The notes: generated by a model not told the origin, from the sequence alone. A DNA stretch of 36,883 bases from Phellopilus nigrolimitatus (GCA_021029095.1 JAJOHG010000252.1:1-36883); one strand, 5' to 3'; positions 1 to 9,199 are shown, counted from the first letter of the stretch. Translations and numbers: made by a program.

Positions 1-489
1 CGCCTTCGGGGTCCAAGGTTGTGCAAGCTACTGCTTGAACTCTTTCTGTACGGCGTTTCAAGCGGCTCTCTTAGCATACATATTCCCTTTTTTCAGCGTT
101 CCGTTTATCTCTCTTTTTTGGAATCTGCAGAACCGCCGGAAAAAGCTCCTGGACTGCTTCCCCCTCGCCCTGCACTTTGTCCGTCTCAACCTTCCGGTTT
201 ATTTCACGTCTCTCACCTAAACTTTCTAACTCTACCAAGTATCATCGCGTGTATTTCTGTCTTATTTTCTTTTTTGCCATGCCGTTTCGTCTCATTATCA
301 TATTCTATGAAAGCCGTCATCTGTCGCATGTATATTGCGTCTCGTACATACAGTAAAGTCGTGTTTCCTGGCATTCTAGCACCCTAGGTCGCATATCTGT
401 AGAAAAGGCAGACGGACATGAGGGCAGTTCATAAAAGTCAGAAGGAGGATCGTTGCGCAGACAAGTACTTTTTCCTACGGTGCTAATTG
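1..489. other. Intergenic, no supported gene
   Basis: I see no gene I can support here. A 122-codon open frame at the very start has no recognisable domain and biased, low-complexity composition. The last part (346-478) is a dispersed repeat listed separately. Confidence 0.5.
346..478 (+). repeat. Dispersed direct repeat, copy 1
   Basis: This stretch matches 7981-8138 in the same orientation, with small indels. Shared landmarks are the phrases tcgtgtttcctggcat, gcatatctgtagaaaa, and cgttgcgcagacaagt before a tactttttccta end. The two copies bracket the third HNH fragment plus the left duplication arm. No terminal inverted repeats or coding sequence were seen, so the class is unknown. Confidence 0.75.
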
Positions 490-626
490 CTATTCACGAA
501 TTGCGACAAGCACACGACTACTTGGGATATAGTGGCCTTGTTTTCTTTGAGAAAAGTTATGTAGAGTAGCATCCGTGCTATTCAGACTGGCCATCCATGT
601 ATTTTATTTTTATTCTTTAAGAATTA

Positions 627-1266
627 CAGTGTACTACGCCTCCTTTAGACACCCAGTTGAATATTGTAATGTGCACAGCTAATTTTTGTTGAATTTATTT
701 TTTGCAACACATTTCAGTTACACTAGGAACACTGTATGAAAATATCTAAGTATTCCATGCAGAGGAAAAAATGAAACAAATGATTCATGAAAGCAGAGCT
801 TTTGTCACGGACACTGGTCCTTTAGACACCTGTGATTCCATCACAAACACACCAAGTTTTGCGCGTTTACGCAGCGGCGCATGTCGGCTAGGCTCGCAGG
901 TGTCACACTCAGATACCCAATGAACAATATTTTGCCTACCATGAACAGTTTTGGCCATTAATTGTCGAGCTCGAAAAGTGAAGATAAAGAAAGGATTGTG
1001 CCTCTTATTCTGAGTAATTTTTTCAATGAAAAGGGATGCACAAAGGATTAAGAGTTGTGAATGTCAACTGTAGAAATGGCATATTTGGTACATTTTCAAC
1101 TCTTACAGATGAACAAACATGTTTTTCTTTCTGAGAACTGGTACATAGGTTGAGCATTCTTGCCCAAATGTATATTAAAAATCTCAAGCCAAAATATCAA
1201 GAAATGAAGGAGAAATGTGAAGTGTCTAAAGGATGGGTGGTGTCTAAAGGAGGCATAGTACACTTG
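627..1266. mobile_element. Tc1/mariner- or pogo-like non-autonomous element (MITE)
   Basis: A 640 bp segment has about 28 bp terminal inverted repeats reading CAGTGTACTACGCCTCC at the left and the matching inverted form at the right, with one indel and one mismatch. TA lies on both sides (625-626 and 1267-1268), as expected for the Tc1/mariner superfamily. The corresponding flank in the right arm (about 18790-18810) runs through without it. The core TIR phrase cctttagacac recurs at 831-841 and 1221-1230. No transposase frame is visible, so it would depend on an element elsewhere. Confidence 0.7.
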
Positions 1267-1544
1267 TAGATTTCCAGGAGCTGCAGATACGGCTCAGGCG
1301 CCGGCTGCAGCCGAACTGTGGCTTGGGTAGGTAGTAGAACTGTTTGTGCTGCAAGGACAACTCGTGTTTCTGTGCAGGGAGCACTTGGTATTATCGTTAC
1401 CGCCTTGTACACGTATATGGTTACCTTTTTGGGGGGGAGACAGATACATACATGTACGGGACATAATATCAATATGTGGCTGGTGATACAACACAAGGAA
1501 CTGGCAAGATAACTCTGACGTGTCTCTGGAGAATGCCGTTTGTC

Positions 1545-1712
1545 AGGGCTGACTAGTATCCGCCACCAGCTTTGCACCCTCTCGACTGATGCTTTCCTGT
1601 GGTCCTCCTCTGTTGCTTTCCACAGCTCATCATCTGTTTTTTTGCGGATCATGCGCAGCAGTGCCAGCAGCATGTTGAACTTGTTGAAATCATCGGACTC
1701 TTCTCTGTCCTC
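1545..1712 (-). pseudogene. HNH_2-like protein, C-terminal remnant (third copy)
   Basis: On the minus strand a frame reads FNKFNMLLALLRMI, then a charged stretch ending RKASVERVQSWW. This lines up with FDAFDMLLALRRMI and the TSVARVQNWL ending of the HNH gene copies at 17322-18495 and 6564-7811. About half the residues match by eye. Only the C-terminal block is present; there is no nuclease core nearby. The open frame is longer (1197-1769), but its lower part is non-homologous flank. Confidence 0.6.
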
Positions 1713-2140
1713 CCCTTCTTCCTTTTTCTTTCTTTCCCATTTTGTGTGCCGACAAGTCTGATCCTCCACTTGTTTCTCCCTTTCTCCCTGAGTTCTATCT
1801 GTTTCTGCGAGTGGGGAACCACTTCCCTGTGTTATTTACTCCCCAGGTTAGTAACCCTCATGCGTACTCAAATCAATGTGATCAATTGCTGTCTGTGGTG
1901 CCCATGTTTTCAGCGCAGTGCATGCGTAGACATCAGTGAACCGAGAAGCCTCATCTGGAACATGGCAGATCTGCTGCCAATGTGGTTTGTGATGGGCAGT
2001 GTGAAGTCCTCAAAGACAAGGAGAGTGACAAGCTGGACCTTGGGGTCTGTATCTTCTACCATGTCTTTGGAGGTGTTTGGAGTCTGGGTTAGATTAGGTG
2101 TGTTGATGAGAAGAAGAAAAAAAGGGTGCGTAAATAGGGG

Positions 2141-2143
2141 ACT
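2141..2143. other. Empty target site of the 217 bp hairpin element
   Basis: At this point the left arm reads gggactgagatg. The right arm, reverse complemented, reads gggact, then the hairpin element (21588-21804), then actgaaac. So the left arm is the uninterrupted site and ACT is the 3 bp target duplication. Confidence 0.8.
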
Positions 2144-2264
2144 GAGATGTTAATCATTGATTATCCCCGGACAGGCTGGTAATGTCAGTGTGGTGCACAC
2201 ACAGCATGCAGTGCACATAGCTAGTTGTGTCTCCAACTGTTGTTGTTGTGGGACTGGACATACA

Positions 2265-2663
2265 CACTGCGGGAATCCACTTAGAATCCCCCCATGGTGA
2301 GTTTTATTTAATTGTGGCTTTCTCCACACATTATAGTTTAACACTTTTGGACACTTTTATCCAAATCAATTTTTAACTTTGTTATGCCTTTTTCTAAACA
2401 GTATATTTTAACTTTCTTTTTGCCTTTGTCCATACAAGAAAGGCTTAACAAAGGGGTGCTTTGACAAAAACATGCCTTTTTTAGCCTTTCTTGTGTGGAC
2501 AAAGGCAAAAAGAAAGTTAAAATATACTGTTTAGAAAAAGGCATAACAAAGTTAAAAATTGATTTGGATAAAAGTGTCCAAAAGTGTTAAACTATAATGT
2601 GTAGAGAAATCCACAATTTAATAAAACTCACCATGGGGGGATTCTAAGTGGATGCCCGCAGTG
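2265..2663. mobile_element. CACTA-like foldback MITE
   Basis: A 399 bp element starts CACTGCGGG and ends CCCGCAGTG. Its two halves are near-perfect inverted repeats of roughly 180 bp around a loop of about 35 nt (near 2447-2480), so the single strand would fold into one long hairpin. ACA flanks it on both sides (2262-2264, 2664-2666). The right arm has the uninterrupted site with one ACA (21475-21477 as TGT). CACT termini with a 3 bp target duplication fit the CACTA/EnSpm superfamily. There is no coding capacity. Confidence 0.8.
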
Positions 2664-2896
2664 ACACCACGGGCATGAGCTGAGTGCACATGAAATTTGG
2701 GCTTCCCCTTTTTTCACACTTTCTTCTTTCATTGTGGCATGCAGGTTGCCTTGTGTTCCTAAGAGCACACTTGAAGCATGCCAGCATTTTTCACAGTTTT
2801 ATTTCAATAAAATATTGGATATCATTCCTGACTACTACAATGTCTGTTATTTAAGCAGTAGCATTTTCTTCCAACTCTGTCAAGCAACCTCATCAA

Positions 2897-4162
2897 TTAC
2901 TGTTCCTTTGCTACTTCCAAACCCAAATTTACTAGGGCTCTGTATTGGGACTCAGTGGCATCATAAGGAATAGTGATTTTTTTCAGTGATTTAAGTCTTG
3001 TGTCATGTGATCGAGAATGTACCATATCTAAAAGCTTTTTGAAGTTGGTGAGGAAATCAAGGGTGGAAACATTTAGCTCCTCAAGGTCAGGACAAAAAGG
3101 ATGCTTTCCACTCCCTGCTGTCAGTGCATCCAGAATCATGCTTGTCATTGGAACTACTCTCAAATAGACCAAACTGGGAGTTTGCTTCAGGTATGTCAAT
3201 ACACTGGTTTCTCTGATTCGGAAGCAGTAAAAAGTGAGCTTTTTAAGGACTTGTGGGTTTGAGCGGCACAGAAGATCCTCAACAATAGTTGAGTTAGTTG
3301 CACCCACATTCACATCTATGTCAGTCAACACAGGAAAAGTAAGCTGTGCAAGCAATGGCCCGATGTCTGACCCATTAGATGCAGAGATACATAGCTTAGA
3401 GAGGTTATCAAGCTTCCACACATGAAGAGGGGAATGCTGATGATGCTCTGGCTGTTTAAGACGAATAAAAACATCAAGTGTCTTTAGGTTTGGAGCTTGT
3501 TTAATCCACAACATAATGGATTCAGTAGATGGACTGTTGGATAACTCAAGACCTGTGAGCCGTGCATACCCAGAATGGAGTCTACTTTTGGGATGCAGAG
3601 TGAATGAAGTGTATTCTGCTTGCCAGGCAGGATAGTTACTGCCTTTAATGTCTTCAACTTTAAGTTCAAATTCCCTGAGCTTTGGTGCATTGTCAAGATT
3701 GGTCATTGCATCCAATAGACCCTGAACCACAGAGAAGTTTTCCACATAAATCTTCAGTGAACGCCAGCGGTGCTGACAAGTGAGAAGCAAGCTAATGATT
3801 TCTTTCATTTCTTTGCAATAGTCTTCATAGCTGTTATGGCCAGGAAAGTATAAGTATGAGAACTTGATGGAGATGGGGGCATTCCCAGAATTTTTTACCC
3901 ATCTTCCCAGTCGGTCAAGGAATGTTTTTGGATCAAGTCTTCTACCATCTTTGATTGTGTCATTATCAAGTTCAATGCCAGTCCATAGGCAATGTGTGTT
4001 CTCGGCAAATTTATTCCAAGTTTTGCAGACCCGAGTTAGACACAGGGGTGCAGCTAGAGTAGATGGTTTGTTATTGTCATCAGGTAGACAAGAAACAAGA
4101 ATATGAGATAGGACCTCTGGTGGGAGTTTATCAAAAAGTGTCCCATGATTATGAGAGGGCAT
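2897..4162 (-). CDS. F-box protein with leucine-rich-repeat-like C-terminus (left copy)
   Basis: A single-exon 421-residue protein. The N-terminus (about residues 8-62) is an F-box: it opens with LPPEVLSHI, continues with LCLTRVCKTWNKFA and ends with a conserved LWTGI. F-box proteins are substrate adaptors of SCF (Skp1-Cullin-F-box) ubiquitin ligases. The rest has spaced Leu/Ile motifs (LKTLDV, LTDIDV, LEELNV) like the degenerate leucine-rich repeats of Agaricomycete F-box families; the substrate is unknown. Start chosen at the ATG shared with the right copy, about 95 bp downstream of a TATA-like box. The gene is clearly more AT-rich than the GC-rich genes around it. It differs from the right-arm copy at about 28 residues (hand count, about 93% identity) with no frameshift or stop in either. 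Confidence 0.85.
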   Translation of the reverse strand: MPSHNHGTLFDKLPPEVLSHILVSCLPDDNNKPSTLAAPLCLTRVCKTWNKFAENTHCLWTGIELDNDTIKDGRRLDPKTFLDRLGRWVKNSGNAPISIKFSYLYFPGHNSYEDYCKEMKEIISLLLTCQHRWRSLKIYVENFSVVQGLLDAMTNLDNAPKLREFELKVEDIKGSNYPAWQAEYTSFTLHPKSRLHSGYARLTGLELSNSPSTESIMLWIKQAPNLKTLDVFIRLKQPEHHQHSPLHVWKLDNLSKLCISASNGSDIGPLLAQLTFPVLTDIDVNVGATNSTIVEDLLCRSNPQVLKKLTFYCFRIRETSVLTYLKQTPSLVYLRVVPMTSMILDALTAGSGKHPFCPDLEELNVSTLDFLTNFKKLLDMVHSRSHDTRLKSLKKITIPYDATESQYRALVNLGLEVAKEQ

Positions 4163-4256
4163 GTTATGAAGTAAGTGTGTGTGTTGGAGACAGTTGTGTG
4201 AAGTGGGTTTGGGTCTTGGGAGATGGGGGCAATGGGAAGTGAGAGGAAAGGACAGA

Positions 4257-4263
4257 ATTTATA
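4257..4263 (-). promoter_or_regulatory. TATA-like box of left F-box gene
   Basis: TATAAAT on the minus strand lies about 95 bp upstream of the F-box ATG. It is conserved in sequence and spacing in the right-arm copy (19861-19867). Confidence 0.5.
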
Positions 4264-4617
4264 CTCCTGCTTCACAATGTATTACATAACATGTACTGGC
4301 AGAGGTGCCAAAGTTCTGTTTGGTTTGCAGTTCAATCAAAAGGCTGAACTGCAAAGCATGAAATAACAACACCAAAAATACTCAGTTAAGCAAAACTACT
4401 AATTACTGCTAAATTAGGTTAGAATTTATCTCTGCCCGCTCTGGTGAGCAATATCTCAAAATGTGGACAAATGTGGATATCACTATATACACATCAGGAA
4501 AAACCCAAAATGATACATAGTACTAGATAACAGTATATATATATTAGGTAAAATAGGCTGAATACATTAATACCCCTTTATATGAGCTATATAGTAGACC
4601 CACCTCAGTATATATTA

Positions 4618-5131
4618 CAGGTCTTTGCATAAATAATGGCAGTTGTGGGTCAGATTGAAATGAAATGTGTTCGCATTATTATTTGGACTTCGCTAAATTT
4701 GATGTGTTTCAGATATGTTCTCAGGCATTTATGTTGTGTTGCTAGACATCAACATGGACTAAATGCATCAGAATTGCACAGAGTGTGTATGCATTAATTA
4801 TGCATTATATACAACTACAAAAAAGGTGTGCCTGGAAAATTGAGCAATTGATGATTTAGGGGGGGGGGGGGGGGGGGGGAATTGTCCTTTCATTTATTGT
4901 GAAATACAGAACATTTGTGCAGTGTGTTCTGATCTATTATACTATTTGTATATTGGTAAACACTTGAACATGTACATACATATTTTTCTCTCAGGAAGGC
5001 TTGCTAGTACACGAACTGTTGAAGCACAATTGAGCAGTGAAACACCTCAGATTTGGCTAAGTCCAAATAATAATGTGAATTCATTTCATTTCAATCAGAC
5101 CCACAACTGCCATTATTTATGTGAAGAGCTG
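4618..5131. mobile_element. Mariner-like MITE, left-arm copy
   Basis: A 514 bp element has about 70 bp inverted termini (CAGGTCTTTGCATAAATAAT at one end; the other end is its inverted counterpart) and TA on both sides (4616-4617, 5132-5133). The same element sits at the equivalent place in the right arm (19028-19496), so it inserted before the duplication. It contains no credible transposase. A run of 21 G (4859-4879) inside it corresponds to only 6 in the right arm. Confidence 0.75.
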
Positions 5132-5132
5132 T

Positions 5133-5375
5133 AAGCATATGCTTCTCTTATTTATCCCAGAAGACTCACGTCTACTTCTCATAGGCATTCGCTACGAATA
5201 GTAAGGCTGCCTGGTACTCCTTACATTTCGTCTAGATATACCACAAAGGAGTCAAAGGGCCCTATTCGGTATTTACTTGTGCAACACTCGTAACTTGGGA
5301 TATAGTGGCCTTGTTTTCTTCGAGAAAAGTTATGTAGAGTAGCATCCGTGCTATTCAGACTGGCCATCCATCATT
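5133..5375 (+). repeat. Dispersed repeat, copy in left arm
   Basis: This repeat starts near gcttctcttatttatcccag and ends near gctattcagactggccatcc. Related copies lie inverted at 18830-19022 and 22085-22292 and in part at 515-596. It is therefore repeated both by the large duplication and independently of it. There is no open frame and no clear class. Confidence 0.65.
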
Positions 5376-5553
5376 TTTTTCATTTTTTTATTCTTAAAGA
5401 CTTGAATTTTTAGGGGAGCTGGGATTGGATACGGTCGGCGCCGGCAGGCTGCAGCCGATCTGTGGCTCGGGTAGGTAGAACTGTCTGTGCTCTGCTTTGA
5501 GAGCGCTTCCGACACAGGTCCTTGGTTGGCATCATCGCTTCATACACCGTGGT

Positions 5554-6423
5554 TAGGGCTCCGCAACGTACCCGTATATACGAAATACGGTACGGTACGG
5601 TACGGTCACGTACCAGTATCGTAATGCTCTCCGAGGGTCTAAAATACGGTCACGTATTTACGTGACCGTACACGTATTGAACCCGTATAATATGTCTGTA
5701 TACGTTCGTAATACGTGATACGTGACCCTACACCCATACTATCTAACTAGAAGCATGTGATCGTGAGGTACATACCTCTAATTAGGTATTAGTCTCCTAA
5801 CTGCAAATAATACTTCAAATAAATGCTGATTGCCGGCTATTTGACATCACCGCGGCCGTGCCACCACAGCGTGGATCGTCGGCACTGCCCGTGTTGGCGA
5901 TCCACGTGACTTTTCATCGCCATCAACGCACGCCGCTGGCTTCCCGCGCCGCGCGCGACACCGAAATAGTTGTGCTCGTCGTGTCGAACGACGAGCACGA
6001 CTATCTCCCTCAATTTTCTACCTTTTCCAGTCTTTTTTTTTTGCATCATACGTGTGTCATAGAGCAGATTCAAATGAAATTGGAAAAATAAAAGTGGGAC
6101 TTTGGTGCCGCCATCCCCTCCCCCCTCCTCTCTTTTTTTTTTCTTGCCACTGCCTGCCGTTTGCTCTCAACAAATAAATATGATTTTGATGCCGGAAAAA
6201 GGCAAAATGCGACAAACTCTTGTAAAATTTCCAAAACGAAACTTTCTTCTATGTTTACATAACCCGTATACGACGTATCACCGTATACGGTCAGTACCGT
6301 ACCAGTACCGTACCGTATGTGCCCACGAAAACTTAAAATACGGATCGTATTAATACTGAACGTACCAGTATTCAGGTTTCGAAAATACGTACGTACCAGT
6401 ATACGGTACGTTGCGGAGCCCTA
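5554..6423. mobile_element. hAT-like MITE, 870 bp, with 8 bp target duplication
   Basis: The termini are perfect 17 bp inverted repeats, TAGGGCTCCGCAACGTA and its complement. The 8 bp ACCGTGGT is duplicated at 5546-5553 and 6424-6431. The equivalent place in the right arm (18628-18635) has a single copy and no insert, which proves the borders. An 8 bp duplication with TAGGG-type ends is diagnostic of the hAT superfamily. The end regions are packed with tacggtacgg and acgtac motifs, like the subterminal transposase-binding repeats of hAT elements. Inside is a 16 bp-armed dyad (5966-6004). There is no transposase frame, so it is non-autonomous. Confidence 0.9.
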
Positions 6424-6563
6424 ACCGTGGTTACATATTTTCAGGAGACAAAAATGCAACGCACTTGAATACAGCCAGTAATTCCAACGCGGACAAGCAT
6501 AAAATAAGATAACAATAACGATAAAAATAAGAAAATGGGGCCTGAACGTCCCTGAAGCACTTG

Positions 6564-7811
6564 TCAAGGCTGGTTATCCGCCAGCCAGTTCTGCGCCCGC
6601 GCGACCGAGGCTCGCCTCTGGCCCGCTTCGGCCTCCGCTTCGGCCTCGGCCCTGCGCTGCGGGTCAGCTGGCTTGTGGATCAAGCGCCGCAGCGCGAGCA
6701 GCATGTCGAACGCGTCAAAGGAGGAGGAGGAGGAGGAATTGGTCGCGCCGTTTTCGTCGCTGCCCTCCCCTTTGCACGCGCGAACCTCCGCGTCCCCCGG
6801 CGTTCGTGCGCCGCCCTTCTCCTCTTCCTCCTCCCCGCCCGCGGAGCCACTCCTCCCACCGCCGAGACAGGGATAGTACTCCGCGCGCGCATGCCCGTAA
6901 GCGCTCAACGACCGGCCGAGGTGCCCACGCCTCGAGCGCGGCGCCCGCGTAGACGGCGGCGAGGAGGACGTCCGGGGGCCGAGTGGCTGCGTCGGGAAGG
7001 GCGACGGAGCGGCTGCCGACGTACGCGGTGAGCGGCGGCGTGGTCTGCGCGAAGACGTGCAGCGTGGCGAGCGGCGCGAAGGGAGGGAAGGAGGGGGCGA
7101 CGTCGGCGGATGCGAGCGAGGCGTTTGGGGTCTGTGTCGACGAGGAAAATAAAATAAAAATGTGAGTGTGTGCAGGGTGGGGCTGCTGCTGTTCCGGACG
7201 GTCCTGAAGAAACGCGAGCGCGCGCTGGCCGAGGGCCGTGTGGATTATGGGGTTGACGCGCAGCGCGTTGCGGACGTCGTCGACGCCGGCGACGACGCAC
7301 TCCCCTCTGCTCCGCGCGGCCGTGAGGCGCCGTATATACTGAGAATGACATGAATTCGGGTCAGCCGACGCCGCGCGCAGACTATTGAGAAGCGCGAGCT
7401 GACCGCGTCGCCTTTCGCGCGGGGCACGAGATAGGCAGTGTCGCACAGCGCGCCCGCGAGGTCCGTGAACGGGCACGCGGGGTACAGCGCGCGCAGGCGC
7501 CGCCGCACGCAGCGCGTGCTCGTACTCGTGCTCGGGGCGGCCGTCGCGACGTCCGGTTCGGCGAAGCAGGGCGGCGCGCCGGCGGGGTCGTAATGATAAT
7601 AGTAGGGGTCACCGGCGCGCACGGGCGCGTCACGGTCGCATGCGGGCGGGTCCAGGTCCACCGCGCTAGAGAGGGAGAGGACGCCGCCCGCGGAGCCGGA
7701 GATGGCGCACGCGAGGTATTCTAGCCATTTGCGCGGCTTGAGGGAGTAGAGGGGGAAGGCGCCGGAGGGGATGGCGAGGACTGTGAACCAGGCGGGATAC
7801 GCGTCCGGGAC
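6564..7811 (-). pseudogene. HNH_2-like endonuclease-domain protein, left copy (5'-truncated, broken)
   Basis: The copy starts at the duplication junction and lacks the ATG and about the first 23 codons. The nuclease-type core is in frame: CPFTDLAGALCD, then LVPRAKGD, then after an intact 65 nt GT-AG intron YIRRL, VDDVRNALRVNP and RALAFLQ. This order resembles the HNH_2 domain proteins common in mushrooms, although the usual His before LVPR is a Tyr. Three lesions are seen: the missing 5' end, a GT to GA change at the second intron donor (after LAFLQ), and a 2 bp deletion just before the EYYP motif that shifts the frame into the FDAFDMLLALRR C-terminus. The right copy is intact at the two latter sites. 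Its function, if any, was probably DNA cleavage or binding, but this is not established for the family. Confidence 0.75.
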
Positions 7812-7902
7812 AGTGGAGAAGCTGATACTGAAACAATCGGAACAGACACTGTGAATTATTGATTTCTGTTCCGATTGTTTCAGTATCAGCTTCTCCACTG
7901 TC
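7809..7902. repeat. Palindrome at the duplication breakpoint
   Basis: Two perfect 37 nt arms (7809-7845 and 7866-7902, starting gacagtggagaagctgat) surround a 20 nt loop. Homology to the right duplication arm ends at 7811, three bases into the palindrome. The sequence is one half of a short repeat unit found whole at about 8205-8300, joined here to an inverted copy of itself. Confidence 0.85.
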
Positions 7903-7916
7903 GTCAAATATAGGCT

Positions 7917-7951
7917 GCTTCTTGCTCTGTGAAATTCACAGAGCAAGAAGC
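7917..7951. repeat. Short hairpin from the same repeat unit
   Basis: The 17 nt arms (gcttcttgctctgtgaa and its complement) are separated by one base. The motif ttcacagagcaagaagc also occurs in the intact unit near 8263-8281, so this is a second fold-back of that unit. Confidence 0.8.
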
Positions 7952-7980
7952 TCCGACTTATGTATACATGTACAAGGAAG

Positions 7981-8138
7981 ACATACGAAGTTGTGGTAAG
8001 TCGTGTTTCCTGGCATACACAACCATAGTTCTAGCACCCGCATATCTGTAGAAAAAGCAGACGGACGAGAAGGCAGTCCATAAAAGTCAGTACATATGAT
8101 GGTCGTTGCGCAGACAAGTCACATGTACTTTTTCCTAG
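7981..8138 (+). repeat. Dispersed direct repeat, copy 2
   Basis: Same-orientation partner of 346-478, with extra short insertions (for example after the cggacgagaaggcagtccat part). It lies directly to the right of the broken junction of the left arm. Confidence 0.75.
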
Positions 8139-9199
8139 ATTTGAAAAAGCGACTCGTGAAAGTCTTTGGGAAACCGAAAATTCACGAAATTTCTGCCAGC
8201 GCAGTCTACATCTGACGACAGTGGAGAAGCCGATACTGAAACAATCGGAACAAAAATCAATAATTCACAGAGCAAGAAGCTCCGACTTATACATGTATGT
8301 ATTTGTAATGGTCTGTATCTCTGAGCAAGTTCTTCCTCAGCATGTTGGGAGAAAAAAATAGTATGGTGCAGTGTGTACAAGCCAGGTAGCACGCTCACTT
8401 CCCTCAAGACTGAGATTTGTAGCAAGTAAAGAAAAATAAAATAAAAACTAAGATAAAGCCTCAAGCGAGGTGAGCACTCCCCGAATTGTATGTGGGGCAC
8501 CCACATACAAAATCATGGTTGTTTAATGGGGAGCAAAGCTCCCACTTACCGGGATAGGGCTCCCAAAAAACTATCATGGGACTTAACATGTGGCCACCCC
8601 GGTGAGAACTGGCCTTCGAGGCATGCAGGCCATCTCCCTTCTCTTTCTCTCCTCCCTCCGCGAAAAAAAAACATTGAACTCCTGAGCCCAATAAAGCTTC
8701 CAATTTTACTTACCAAATTATAGAAGGTCTGGTATTGGGTCTACGGATTCCTAAGATGCATCACGTGATCATGCTTTTTTTCTTGATAGAACAAGTCGAT
8801 TTGAGACAAGTACGTCTCGGCTGAACGATTTTGAGCCAAGCTGTGCATGAGTTGCATGATCGACGGCGGTCTAGACAACCTGCAAAAGAGAAAGAAATTG
8901 AGGTCGCTGCGGGCTCTTTGCAGGTCGAAATTATTGAGGTCGAGCTGCGGGATGGAGCACAAGGTAGTCGAGGCATGTGCCGTGCGACCGCGGCAGTGCG
9001 CGAGCGAGCGCGTTTAGAAAAGAGCTGTGGCTCCTATTGTACTCCGTGTCCTACCCCGGCCATCTTCTCCCTTCTCTCTTCATCTTTCTCATCCCCTTCA
9101 TTCCAACGTCTTGCTTATCTTATATCTATTGCTGCTCCGCAGCCCATTTCACGTCCAAAATCGTGCGTCCGCGTTCCGTGACGGACAACCTGTACCAGC
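8139..9199. other. Intergenic: repeat unit, then upstream region of the channel gene
   Basis: It contains the intact copy of the short repeat unit (about 8205-8300) that is rearranged at 7809-7951, small dyads such as GTATGTGGG...CCCACATAC near 8489-8509, and then unique sequence. No gene is supported. The last few hundred bases should hold the promoter and 5' UTR of the channel gene starting at 9200. Confidence 0.5.
8760..8769. promoter_or_regulatory. Palindromic E-box ATCACGTGAT
   Basis: A perfect 10 bp palindrome with a CACGTG core lies about 430 bp upstream of the channel gene start. In fungi this core is bound by bHLH factors of the Cbf1, Pho4 and Sre1 types. A single site of this length can occur by chance. 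Confidence 0.25.

Larger units (their letters stand above)
490..1770 (-). repeat. Third, diverged copy of the HNH 3' region and its flank
   Basis: After removing the transposon at 627-1266, this stretch aligns in the same order and direction with 5280-5560 and 6430-6900 of the left arm: the ttgggatatagtggcc repeat, the ggctgcagccg block downstream of the HNH gene, then the HNH C-terminal coding part. Divergence is much higher than between the two main arms, so it is an older paralogous segment. Confidence 0.65.
1860..7811 (-). repeat. Left arm of large inverted duplication 1
   Basis: This arm matches the reverse complement of about 17391-22098 from end to end once element insertions are removed. 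It holds, from low to high coordinate, a repeat with 3' flank sequence, an F-box gene, a mariner-like MITE, a dispersed repeat, the HNH 3' flank and a 5'-truncated HNH gene. Homology stops abruptly at 7811, inside a palindrome. The arm carries two insertions absent from the other arm (2265-2663 and 5554-6423). Confidence 0.9.

Noticed and set aside
1599..2153. 184-codon plus-strand open frame
   Set aside because: It runs antisense over the HNH remnant and into the duplicated repeat; no domain, and the counterpart in the right arm is not open over the same length.
6561..7476. Several long overlapping open frames on both strands
   Set aside because: They arise from very high GC content over the HNH copy; only the frame matching the other copy's nuclease-like motifs is kept.
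346..8138. Direct repeats as LTRs of a retrotransposon
   Set aside because: They lack clear TG...CA ends and flanking duplications, and no gag-pol-like frames lie between; the interior is explained by the HNH and F-box segments.
8461..8723. Dyads near 8490 as a possible tRNA- or SINE-like promoter
   Set aside because: No A-box and B-box pair with proper spacing and no cloverleaf could be built.
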